A DNA stretch of 64,000 bases. Source: CAWJMN01 sp963844055 (GTDB lineage: Bacteria > Planctomycetota > Planctomycetia > Pirellulales > Pirellulaceae). Under the pieces are notes generated by a model that was not told the origin of the DNA, made no database searches, and worked only from the letters and a program-made list of their open reading frames with translations. The stretch spans positions 2,976,001 through 3,040,000 of the forward strand of contig CAWJMN010000001.1 of NCBI GenBank assembly GCA_963844055.1, in the 5' to 3' direction. Of the stretch, positions 8,649-16,013 are shown piece after piece. The position numbers were made by a program, and so were the translations under genes. Position 1 is the stretch's first letter, and each line of letters begins with the position of its first letter.

Positions 8649-9491
8649 CTACTTTGCTGCCTTAAATCGCAGGCTTCCAAATCGTTCGACCTGCCCTCGG
8701 ATAGCAGGTTCGACGGGAAGCCTTTCCATGCTGCTGGCACCGTAAAAGCCCACGATTCCCTCGGTGTGATCCAGGATATACTGAGCATCCTCGGGTTCTG
8801 CAATCGGCCCGCCGTGGCACAGCACTAAAATATCTGGCTTCACCTTCTTCGCGGCATCATGCATGGCCTGAACCGCCTTGGCGGCTTGCTCCAGCGTTAC
8901 GGCCGTCGAAGCGCCAATGGTTCCTTTGGTCGTCAAACCCATATGCGGGATAAGGATGTCTGCACCCGCGCCGGCCATTGCCGCGGCCTCATCGGGATTG
9001 AAGCAATACGGCGTTGTTAACAACCCCATCTCTTGCGCCGTTTTGATCATGTCCACCTCAAGACCATACCCCATGCCGGTCTCTTCAAGGCCAACGCGGT
9101 AAGTGCCATCAATTAGGCCCACCGTTGGAAAGTTCTGCACGCCAGAGAACCCCGCTCGATCCACTTCTTGCAAAAACAACTTCATGATTCGAAACGGATC
9201 GGTGCCGCAAACACCGGCCAAAACAGGAGTTTTGGGAACGACAGGCAGCACCTCGCGGGCCATTTCCATCACAATGGCATTGGCGTCCCCATAGGGCATC
9301 ATCCCTGAAAGTGAGCCACGTCCCGCCATCCGAAAACGCCCCGAGTTATAGATCACAAGCAGATCGATACCTCCGGCCTCGGACATCTTGGCGCTAATCC
9401 CTGTACCAGCGCCACCACCAACAATCGGTCGGCCTGCAGCAACCTTGGCCCGCAAGCGATCCATAATCTCTTTACGCGAAAACAATCCCAC
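8649..9491 (-). CDS. TIM-barrel protein of the phosphoenolpyruvate-hydrolase-like / Tm-1 C-terminal family
   Basis: The 280-residue product is a TIM-barrel enzyme of the family annotated as phosphoenolpyruvate hydrolase-like; the true reaction is unsettled. Typical segments are GGGAGTGISAKMSEAGGID, IYNSGRFRMAGRGSL, MPYGDANAIVMEMAREV, NFPTVGLIDG and VLCHGGPI. I prefer the GTG at 9491, which puts LFSRKEI at the N-terminus as in relatives and has GTGAG upstream; a TTG at 9509 and an ATG at 9464 are alternatives. It is the last gene of a leftward set behind the Tm-1-like gene, 68 bases downstream of it. In plants and fungi the two domains are one polypeptide, which suggests joint action. Confidence 0.88.
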   Translation of the reverse strand: MGLFSRKEIMDRLRAKVAAGRPIVGGGAGTGISAKMSEAGGIDLLVIYNSGRFRMAGRGSLSGMMPYGDANAIVMEMAREVLPVVPKTPVLAGVCGTDPFRIMKLFLQEVDRAGFSGVQNFPTVGLIDGTYRVGLEETGMGYGLEVDMIKTAQEMGLLTTPYCFNPDEAAAMAGAGADILIPHMGLTTKGTIGASTAVTLEQAAKAVQAMHDAAKKVKPDILVLCHGGPIAEPEDAQYILDHTEGIVGFYGASSMERLPVEPAIRGQVERFGSLRFKAAK

Positions 9492-9559
9492 GACAGTCTC
9501 ACTTTCCAATTGGCTTATCTAGATTTATGACTTACTTCAGGCAACCCATTACGTCGGCA

Positions 9560-10798
9560 TCATGCTTTGCAGGGAAGCATCGCAAGTAGTCTTTGTGCTG
9601 CCGCAACGGCAAAGGCCTCATCGTTGATGGCCGCATCGATTCGTTCGACCGTACCTGGCTTTGCTGATTGCTCAATGCCTGCAAACAGGGCCTGCCTAGC
9701 CGTTACATCGCAGAAGGGCTTTCCTTCAACATCAATGGCAGAAACACCTCGCTCTGGAAGCAGTATGACAACAGGCCCGGCAGCTGCTTTTAGCTTGGCC
9801 CCAATTTCCTGCCCCAGTGCTGCATTCTCTTCAGGCGTGGTACGCATCAGCGTGACATGCGCATTGTGCACATGCAACTTTCGCGATTGAAACTTGGCCG
9901 GCACCGATTCGACGGGGCCAAAATTGACCATATCTAGGGCCCCAACGGAGACCACTTGCGGAATCCCACGTTCACTTGCGGCAGTCAGACGCGTTGGACC
10001 GGCGGAAAGAATCCCTCCCACCAGTTCATCGGCGAGTTCCGTCGTGGTTATGTCGAGAACGCCCGCAAACACACCTTCGCGAATTAGCGATTCCATCGCC
10101 TCGCCGCCGTTTCCAGTCGCATGAAAGACGATGACTTCGTACCCGGCCTTTTCAAGCTCTAACGTCGCACGCTGCACGCAGATCGTTGTCACACCAAACA
10201 TGGTAGCAGCGATTAAGGGGCGATCGGGAGCATTCGACACAGGAAGTGCCTTGTCATTGGCCTCTTTCAGCGCCAATTGCTGAACAAGGCCAATCATCGC
10301 ATACGCCGCCTGAGAAAGGATCGGCCGGCTAATCCGATTGAGCCCAGAGATATCTACCACCGTGTTCAGCATGAAGATATCTTTGTTCTGCACCCAGGCA
10401 CGAACATTTTGCGAGGCCAGCGTACTGGCCATCACTTTCGGAACGCCCAAGGGGAGAGCACGCATGGCTGCCGTACCAATGGCGGTGCCTGCGCTACCGC
10501 CAAGCCCAATCACGCCGGACAGCTTTCCCGCTTGAAAGGCTTGGCGAGCAATTCGTTCCGCTCCCAGGGCGGCTGCAGAAACTGCGGTGCCACGATCATT
10601 CTTCGCAACAAGGTCTTCCCAAGTTGTACCGGCCGTGGCGAATACCTGCTGCCGCGAAATATCCGCCGGAATGTCGGCAGGACCAATGCAGCCGGTATCG
10701 ACAAGCACCACCGAAACGCCGGCTGCCTTAAGCAAATCGCGAATGAAGCAAGCCTCAGGCCCTTTAGTATCCAGCGTCGCAAAAAGATAAACCGACAT
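9560..10798 (-). CDS. Tm-1-like ATP-binding domain protein (UPF0261)
   Basis: The 412-residue protein matches the UPF0261 / Tm-1-like nucleotide-binding family. It starts with VYLFATLDTKGPEACFI and continues with GVIGLGGSAGTAIGTAAMRALPLGVPK split over the first domain, TMFGVTTICV, and a second domain with VFHATGNGGEAMESL and the C-terminal ILLPERGVSAIDVEGKPF. The tomato Tm-1 protein, a known inhibitor of tobamovirus replication, has this domain fused to the TIM barrel encoded next door. The bacterial role is unknown and probably metabolic. The start ATG at 10798 has AAGGG about eight bases upstream. It lies 50 bases after the aldolase gene, in one probable operon. Confidence 0.9.
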   Translation of the reverse strand: MSVYLFATLDTKGPEACFIRDLLKAAGVSVVLVDTGCIGPADIPADISRQQVFATAGTTWEDLVAKNDRGTAVSAAALGAERIARQAFQAGKLSGVIGLGGSAGTAIGTAAMRALPLGVPKVMASTLASQNVRAWVQNKDIFMLNTVVDISGLNRISRPILSQAAYAMIGLVQQLALKEANDKALPVSNAPDRPLIAATMFGVTTICVQRATLELEKAGYEVIVFHATGNGGEAMESLIREGVFAGVLDITTTELADELVGGILSAGPTRLTAASERGIPQVVSVGALDMVNFGPVESVPAKFQSRKLHVHNAHVTLMRTTPEENAALGQEIGAKLKAAAGPVVILLPERGVSAIDVEGKPFCDVTARQALFAGIEQSAKPGTVERIDAAINDEAFAVAAAQRLLAMLPCKA

Positions 10799-10848
10799 CC
10801 GCAGGGCCCTTCATCCTTTCCACCCACTCGTCTACTAAGTCCAACCGA

Positions 10849-11646
10849 CTAGTAACGCGCAATCTCTTTCCCTTGGCGATCCGGATGTAGAATACCAATG
10901 GTCTCTTCGGCCTTGAGGGTCATCATCCGCAAATCACTGCCGATCGCGAGGAACTGCATCCCTTGTTCGGCCCGCTCACGAGCATTAACCGGGTCCATCG
11001 CATGAATCCCGGTAGGGCATCCGGTCTTTTTGCCAGCCGCGATCACCTTTTGGACAGCATCCTCATGGGCCTGGGCCGTGGGGAAGGTTCCACCAGGAGC
11101 CCGCATCTGAAAACGCAAGTCATTGGGGCCAATAAAGATTGCATCCACGCCAGGCAACGAATAGATTGCCTCTGCATTGGCGACGCCACGTGGGCTTTCC
11201 GTTTGCAGTACAACTAGGATATTGTCGTTGGCCTTTTCGAAATACTCCGAGGCCCCCGCGTCAAAGTTCATCGAGTGCATGCCGCCACCGACGCTACGGT
11301 TTCCGAGAGGCGGATAGTATGCCGCAGCAATGGCTGCCCTGGCCTGCTCTACGGTGTCCACCATCGGAACCACAATTCCCCAAGCGCCTGCGTCCAGAAC
11401 TCGCTTGATGTGCTGATGCGATCCATCTGGCACGCGTGCCAGTGGTACACACCCCGCATCTGCCACCGCAGCAAAAATCATCGCTGCCTGCGACCAGTCA
11501 ATGGCGCTATGCTCAATATCAAGCGTAAGCCAATCAAACCCCATGCGAGCAAGGACACGCGTCGCATAGAGATCTCCCAAAGTTAGCCAGGTACCATAGC
11601 TAACTTCACCACGCTTGAGCTTCTGTTTGACAGGATTGGTGCGCAT
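10849..11646 (-). CDS. HpcH/HpaI-family aldolase
   Basis: This 265-residue metal-dependent class II aldolase (2-keto-3-deoxy acid type) cleaves a keto-hydroxy acid to pyruvate and an aldehyde. Family marks are GFDWLTLDIEHSAIDW, the DAGAWGIVVPMVDTVEQA stretch, QTESPRGVANAEAI with the metal-binding Glu, and DAIFIGPNDL with the metal-binding Asp. The start at 11646 (MRTNPVKQ) has GAGGA five to six bases upstream; a TTG at 11670 is an unlikely longer form. It is the first gene of the set aldolase, Tm-1-like, TIM barrel. This suggests a pathway that handles a pyruvate- or PEP-related intermediate, which is inference. Confidence 0.9.
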   Translation of the reverse strand: MRTNPVKQKLKRGEVSYGTWLTLGDLYATRVLARMGFDWLTLDIEHSAIDWSQAAMIFAAVADAGCVPLARVPDGSHQHIKRVLDAGAWGIVVPMVDTVEQARAAIAAAYYPPLGNRSVGGGMHSMNFDAGASEYFEKANDNILVVLQTESPRGVANAEAIYSLPGVDAIFIGPNDLRFQMRAPGGTFPTAQAHEDAVQKVIAAGKKTGCPTGIHAMDPVNARERAEQGMQFLAIGSDLRMMTLKAEETIGILHPDRQGKEIARY

Positions 11647-11728
11647 CAGTTCCTCGGATAAACATTCCAATAGAGGTGACTACCACAAGGCAACCGCCGT
11701 CGTGGCAGATACAAAAACAAGAACAGGG

Positions 11729-12376
11729 CTAAACCGTCTCAATGTGCAGGCCACGCTTGCGACGTTCCTGGCGACGAATATCGTCAATTTGCTTGGCAAC
11801 GTCTTTAACATTTTCGATTCCACGCATGATCAGTTTCGGGTCCGATATATCAGACGAGAGCAGTTGGATCGTACCGATGCCAAGCAACCGCTCAACAAAG
11901 TTCTGTTCAAAACGAACGTCGTCAATATCGATGACCTCGACACGGTTGGTACTGCGGCTAAACAGTCCCTTGCGATGGACAAGGCGCTGATTCGTCAGTA
12001 GGTAGTCGATGCTATAGCGCTGGTAGAGATAGTACAGCACCATGCCCCCCCACAGCGCCAACAACACTAGCACGACCAGGGTCCAAGCTGCAGCACTATC
12101 TTCACCCTTTATGGTGTAGGCACCCAGGATGAAAGCGCCAATGGTCGCGACGGCACTTCCACACCAATAGCCAATCATGGCCTTTGGCGAAAAGCCGCCG
12201 TGCCACAAATCGTGTTCGGCGTCGTCCTTCGTTGTCGAGCGTGCTTTGATCATCTCACGAAACTTGTCGGCACCCGTTTCTGGCTCCGCAGGAGACACAT
12301 CGCCAAGTTTAAAGCCGCACTTGGGGCAGAAGAGGGAGTCGGCCGGAACGTCAGCAGTACAGCTAGGGCATTTCAT
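11729..12376 (-). CDS. Zinc-ribbon and bacterial PH domain membrane protein
   Basis: This is a 215-residue membrane protein of unknown role. The N-terminus is a zinc ribbon (CPSC at residues 3-6, CPKC near 17-20). Two transmembrane helices follow at about residues 70-88 and 97-116. Then comes a bacterial PH domain of the bPH2 type with YLLTNQRLVHRKGLFSR and DIDDVRFEQNFVERLLGIG. Its C-terminus is a short basic helix. Such proteins are often near-membrane scaffolds. It is upstream of the aldolase operon in the same direction, 82 bases away, and divergent from nrdR. Confidence 0.85.
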   Translation of the reverse strand: MKCPSCTADVPADSLFCPKCGFKLGDVSPAEPETGADKFREMIKARSTTKDDAEHDLWHGGFSPKAMIGYWCGSAVATIGAFILGAYTIKGEDSAAAWTLVVLVLLALWGGMVLYYLYQRYSIDYLLTNQRLVHRKGLFSRSTNRVEVIDIDDVRFEQNFVERLLGIGTIQLLSSDISDPKLIMRGIENVKDVAKQIDDIRRQERRKRGLHIETV

Positions 12377-12683
12377 GGCGAGACCATTCCTGTTTCAAAT
12401 CAAATTCTCTTAGTCCGAACAATCAATGGCAGGTACACCCTCCATCGGTTGCAAAGGAGCAGACCGCGATTATAAGGTTTCGATGCGTCAAAGGCACCCA
12501 AGGGTAGCAAACCCATCCCCACTATCTGGCAATTCGGGGGGAGACTTTTGCTATCACCGTTCCCGGAGGAAAAAATGGCAAGAGGCTACCTTGGCACGGC
12601 TACGCAGGGTATCATGCACCCGTTCTGGCGCAGCCCTCCATGTCGTAGGCTGCATCCTCCTTTTATCGCTAGATCACAAGCCC
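12377..12683. other. Divergent intergenic region with a possible upstream ORF before nrdR
   Basis: This region separates the zinc-ribbon/PH gene from nrdR. A GGAGG at 12566-12570 (CGGAGGAAAAA, before the ATG at 12575) is the best ribosome-binding site here, but it begins a 50-codon frame that ends at 12727, out of frame with and overlapping the first codons of nrdR. NrdR itself has no clear site before its ATG at 12684. Whether the short frame is translated is unknown. Confidence 0.4.
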
Positions 12684-13175
12684 ATGCGTTGTCCATTTTG
12701 CCGGGTAGATCACGATCGTGTGATTGATTCTCGCGCTAGCCAAGATGGATTTGCAATCCGCCGACGTCGCGAATGCATGAACTGCAAGCGGCGGTTTACG
12801 ACCTATGAACATCTCGAAGAGATGCAGATCAAGGTGGTCAAAAAGGGTGGGGTGCGCGAACCGTTCAGCCGTGAAAAGGTTCGCTCGGGCCTAGCAAAGG
12901 CTTGCTGGAAGCGTCCCGTAAGTGATGAGCAGATTGATGCTTTGGTCTCGTCGCTAGAGGCCGACCTCTACCGCAACTACGATTCTGAAATCGAAAGTAC
13001 CGAGCTTGGCGAACTGGTAATGCATCGGCTTTCCGAGGTCGACCAGGTTGCCTACGTCCGGTTTGCCAGCGTCTATCGCGAGTTCAAAGATGCCCGCGAT
13101 TTTGTGGATGAAATCCGTCCGATGCTCTCGCGGCCCGACAACAACAATTCAAACAACTCGGTACCGCATCCCTAG
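12684..13175 (+). CDS. nrdR: Transcriptional repressor NrdR
   Basis: NrdR represses ribonucleotide reductase genes by sensing ATP/dATP. The 163-residue protein begins MRCPFCRVDHDRVIDSR with zinc-ribbon cysteines at 3, 6, 31 and 34, followed by RRRRECMNCKRRFTTYE. An ATP-cone domain then spans about residues 49-139 (VVKKGGVREPFSREKVRSGL ... VAYVRFASVYREF). A short Asn-rich tail (DNNNSNNS) ends the protein. The ATG at 12684 is set by the zinc ribbon, as longer in-frame extensions upstream carry no homology-like sequence. It converges on the J-like gene with only 15 bases between stops. No ribonucleotide reductase gene is in this window. Confidence 0.96.
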   Translation: MRCPFCRVDHDRVIDSRASQDGFAIRRRRECMNCKRRFTTYEHLEEMQIKVVKKGGVREPFSREKVRSGLAKACWKRPVSDEQIDALVSSLEADLYRNYDSEIESTELGELVMHRLSEVDQVAYVRFASVYREFKDARDFVDEIRPMLSRPDNNNSNNSVPHP

Positions 13176-13190
13176 CCGCAATGGCTGCAA

Positions 13191-15407
13191 CTAGTTCGAG
13201 TTCGTCGCCCCTTGCTTGGCGACAAGAGCATCAAAGTCCTTCAGCAATTCGTAGCTGTCCTTCAAAATGGGGAGCAGCTCTGCCACTGGTGCGCCACCTG
13301 CTTCCGCAAGGCTCCACACTTCAGCTGCGCGGGCCAGTTCTTCGGTACCAGCCTTGCGATGGGCAACCAAATAGGCCCCTTCCATCAGCAGCGAATTGGC
13401 ATCCTGGGCACTTAATGTAAAGTGCGCCACTGCGACACCCAGCCCTGGTGGTAGATCGGCCAGTGGATACTCTCGATTGCCGCCTGCAACACGTACGACG
13501 GCCTTTTTGCCCGTAAAGTCCACAAAAGAGACCTGCGTGCTATTTCCCACCTTGAAGCTCTCACCGCCATCCATCGCCTCAAACGATTTCACAATCGCCT
13601 TGCGGTATTCGCCGGCATAAGTGGCCAACAGCTTCAATCGGTTGAGCTTCGCACGATGCTCCGGCAAGACAGCCTTTGCCTCGGCCTGTTCAATCGCGCG
13701 GTTAAACACATCCTGATTGTGTTCGGCCAATGACTGCTTGGCCTTTTGCAGATGACGCTCCAATTCTTCCACAGTGGTCCGTTCGGGAAGCTTGACCGGC
13801 ATCGGCGCAGGTGTAGTAGGAGTCTTCTCAGGTTCGGTCGATGGCTCTGGAGTTTCAGGGGTTGGCTTGGTCCCTTCTTTCTCGGGCATTGCTTCGGCAG
13901 GCTTTTCCATTTCCATCTCTTCAGGCGTTTCTGACTCGCCCCCCTTGGTCATTCCTTCTTTTTCAGGGCTCGTTGAAACGATGGTTCCTGGGGCAGCTCC
14001 CTCTTTTCCTTTGTCCTTTCCTTTTTTGCCGGGACGAGTCCCGGCCATACCACCACCCGTCGATAGCCCCTCTGTCGGTTTTCCACCGTTTGAGCTATTT
14101 GCAGGGGTTTCTTTGGTCGTACCGGTGCCAGCTGGATTTACAGGAGCAGGCGTGACCGCTTTTGGAGGTGCGACATCAGGAACGTGTGGAGCCTGCGCAA
14201 CAATGACTTCTTCGGTCGTACTGCCAGCTAAAAACTTGTAGCCGACCGCTGCCATACCAATGAGTACCAACCCACCAACCGTGCCCCAAACAATCAGCCC
14301 GCCTTGGGCATCACGTTCGCGACGAGAGCGAGCTGCAGCCGCACCGGCCGTACGTACCTTAGGCGAAACCTCCGCAGGAGCAGCTGGCATTGCTGCTGGA
14401 GCTGCGTAACCGGCCATCGGAGCAGCTGGGGCGTAAGCCATCGGCACACCAGCAGGCGACATAGGGTTTGCCATCGGAACACTCGCCATGGGCATTGCAG
14501 CCTGTGTCTGATACGGCTGGCCATGCACTGGGTAGGCCGCAGCAGCCATCGGCGCCGGTTGGTAGCCTCCCATAGGAGCCATCGGCCCCATGTTTTGCAT
14601 CGGTTGCGGGTAGCCCATCGGTTGTTGATAGCCGGCAGGAGCTTGGCCGTAAGCACCAGGAACTGCCGCCGGAGCGCCGTAAGGCATTTGACCTGGATAA
14701 CCAGCCACGGGTTGAGCCTGGGCAGGATAGCCCTGCGCAGCATAGCCCGGAGCGCCGTAAACGGGCTGCGCATATCCGCCTTGTTGTGCATAGGGTGCTG
14801 GCTGAGCCATCCGCGGATCAACGGCACCGGCGGGGGCCATCGGATTGGCCGGGGGGTAGCTCATTGCGGGAGTATACGGCTGCGATTCTGGACCGACTTG
14901 TGCTCCCGCACCTGGTGGCCATGCGTTCATTCCCCCCATGGGTACGGCAGGATGATTGGGCTGACTTGGATTTGCCACGGGGGTACCTCTGGGCTGCTCT
15001 TCTTGGGGCGCACTATTGCCGACGGGGCCCATCCCTGGTGGATAAAGATTAGCTCGCGAATCCACGGGCGCCTGGGAATGCACACCGGCAGGACTAGTGG
15101 TCGCTGCTGGAGCAGTGCCACCGCGTAGCCATTGGTCATAGGAAGCACGTGCTGCTGGATCGGAAAGCGTAGCAACTGCTGACTCGGCTTCGCGATTCAC
15201 TTCTTCCCAAATCGATAGCCGCCCATCCACACCTTGATCGGCGGGACGAACCGTTGCCAACCTTCGCTGAACTGCTGCAAAAGCACCGCGAATCAGTTGT
15301 TCGTCTGATGTAAATTCATCCAGCCCCAAAAGCTCGTAGAAGTTGGGACGCTCCCCAACACCTGTCAGGCCAAGCCAGTCTTGATAGGGCTGAAAATCTT
15401 TTGCCAT
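13191..15407 (-). CDS. J-like domain membrane protein with Met/Pro/Tyr-rich repeats
   Basis: The 738-residue protein begins with a degenerate J-domain-like region (about residues 1-95) that has NFYELLGLDEF and ASYDQWLRGG but lacks the HPD motif needed to stimulate DnaK. Next comes a low-complexity region rich in Gly, Tyr, Pro, Met and Ala (about 100-340). A transmembrane helix (WGTVGGLVLIGMAAVGYKF, about 364-390) follows, then a Pro/Glu/Lys-rich linker and a C-terminal helical domain. The architecture is typical of planctomycete J-like proteins of unknown function. I chose the ATG at 15407 over a TTG at 15458 because the conserved domain begins there. It is convergent with nrdR. Confidence 0.8.
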   Translation of the reverse strand: MAKDFQPYQDWLGLTGVGERPNFYELLGLDEFTSDEQLIRGAFAAVQRRLATVRPADQGVDGRLSIWEEVNREAESAVATLSDPAARASYDQWLRGGTAPAATTSPAGVHSQAPVDSRANLYPPGMGPVGNSAPQEEQPRGTPVANPSQPNHPAVPMGGMNAWPPGAGAQVGPESQPYTPAMSYPPANPMAPAGAVDPRMAQPAPYAQQGGYAQPVYGAPGYAAQGYPAQAQPVAGYPGQMPYGAPAAVPGAYGQAPAGYQQPMGYPQPMQNMGPMAPMGGYQPAPMAAAAYPVHGQPYQTQAAMPMASVPMANPMSPAGVPMAYAPAAPMAGYAAPAAMPAAPAEVSPKVRTAGAAAARSRRERDAQGGLIVWGTVGGLVLIGMAAVGYKFLAGSTTEEVIVAQAPHVPDVAPPKAVTPAPVNPAGTGTTKETPANSSNGGKPTEGLSTGGGMAGTRPGKKGKDKGKEGAAPGTIVSTSPEKEGMTKGGESETPEEMEMEKPAEAMPEKEGTKPTPETPEPSTEPEKTPTTPAPMPVKLPERTTVEELERHLQKAKQSLAEHNQDVFNRAIEQAEAKAVLPEHRAKLNRLKLLATYAGEYRKAIVKSFEAMDGGESFKVGNSTQVSFVDFTGKKAVVRVAGGNREYPLADLPPGLGVAVAHFTLSAQDANSLLMEGAYLVAHRKAGTEELARAAEVWSLAEAGGAPVAELLPILKDSYELLKDFDALVAKQGATNSN
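14380..14950 (-). repeat. Low-complexity coding repeat (Gly-Tyr-Pro-Met-Gln-rich) inside the J-like gene
   Basis: Short degenerate repeats encode runs such as GYPAQAQPVAGYPGQM, GYQQPMGYPQPMQ and APMGGYQPAPM. They form a likely disordered linker between the J-like domain and the membrane helix. The antisense strand is also open over this stretch, but only because of the skewed composition. Confidence 0.75.
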
Positions 15408-16013
15408 TGCTCGTCTGTCCACAATTAGGGGCAGCTCAAGGATTCGTATCCCCTGCAACCCGTTTCCAACTTCTCAAACCGATTCAAGGCCGATGAATCT
15501 GCTGCTTGAATCGGCGGGGCCCACTTTCCCCCGAATACTACACCACCCAAAAGAGCGTTGCGACATCGGCAGGACCCACCACTGAATCATCCCTCACCGA
15601 CTATGGTAACGGAAACCGACTTCGTTGAATAATTCGCTATTAATCAACCGGAATAGTCCCTATTGGCAGCAACATCACCCCAAACACCCCATCTTCACAT
15701 TTCATAGCAACCAACTGGGAGGTTCGAGCCCATCGTCCCGAAGGGTCGGATGAATTTCCGCCCTAAAAAACCAACGACTTTCGCATTCCGCTGCTAGTAA
15801 ATTTCTTACGAATCTCCATACTTCAGCCAAAACTACGAGTGAAGATGGCTCGTCTTAACGACATGCGGTTTCACCTTGCAATTTGAATTGCAAATCTGTC
15901 GCCAGGATGGCCTCTCTCTGCTTAGACGATCTGGAGCCCCATTTGGGCTTTGCAATTGTCTGAGAACACCTCGAATTTGGCGGAAAACTTCCATGCTTTT
16001 GGAGCCTGCTCCC
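15408..16013. other. Divergent intergenic region upstream of the alpha-2-macroglobulin gene
   Basis: This 606-base gap must carry promoters for the J-like gene and the alpha-2-macroglobulin gene. A perfect dyad, TTGCAAT-TTGA-ATTGCAA, lies at 15876-15893, and a further TTGCAATT lies near 15951, which could be a regulator site. A TTCGAGC near 15723 looks like a tRNA T-loop but has no matching stem. I see no gene. Confidence 0.45.

Noticed and set aside
14304..15128. A 274-codon rightward open frame opposite the J-like gene
   Set aside because: It is caused by the skewed repeat composition; it is Arg/His/Ser-rich with no motif.
15715..15735. GGTTCGAGCCC resembling a tRNA T-arm
   Set aside because: The flanking bases do not pair as a T-stem, and no acceptor or anticodon arm is found nearby.
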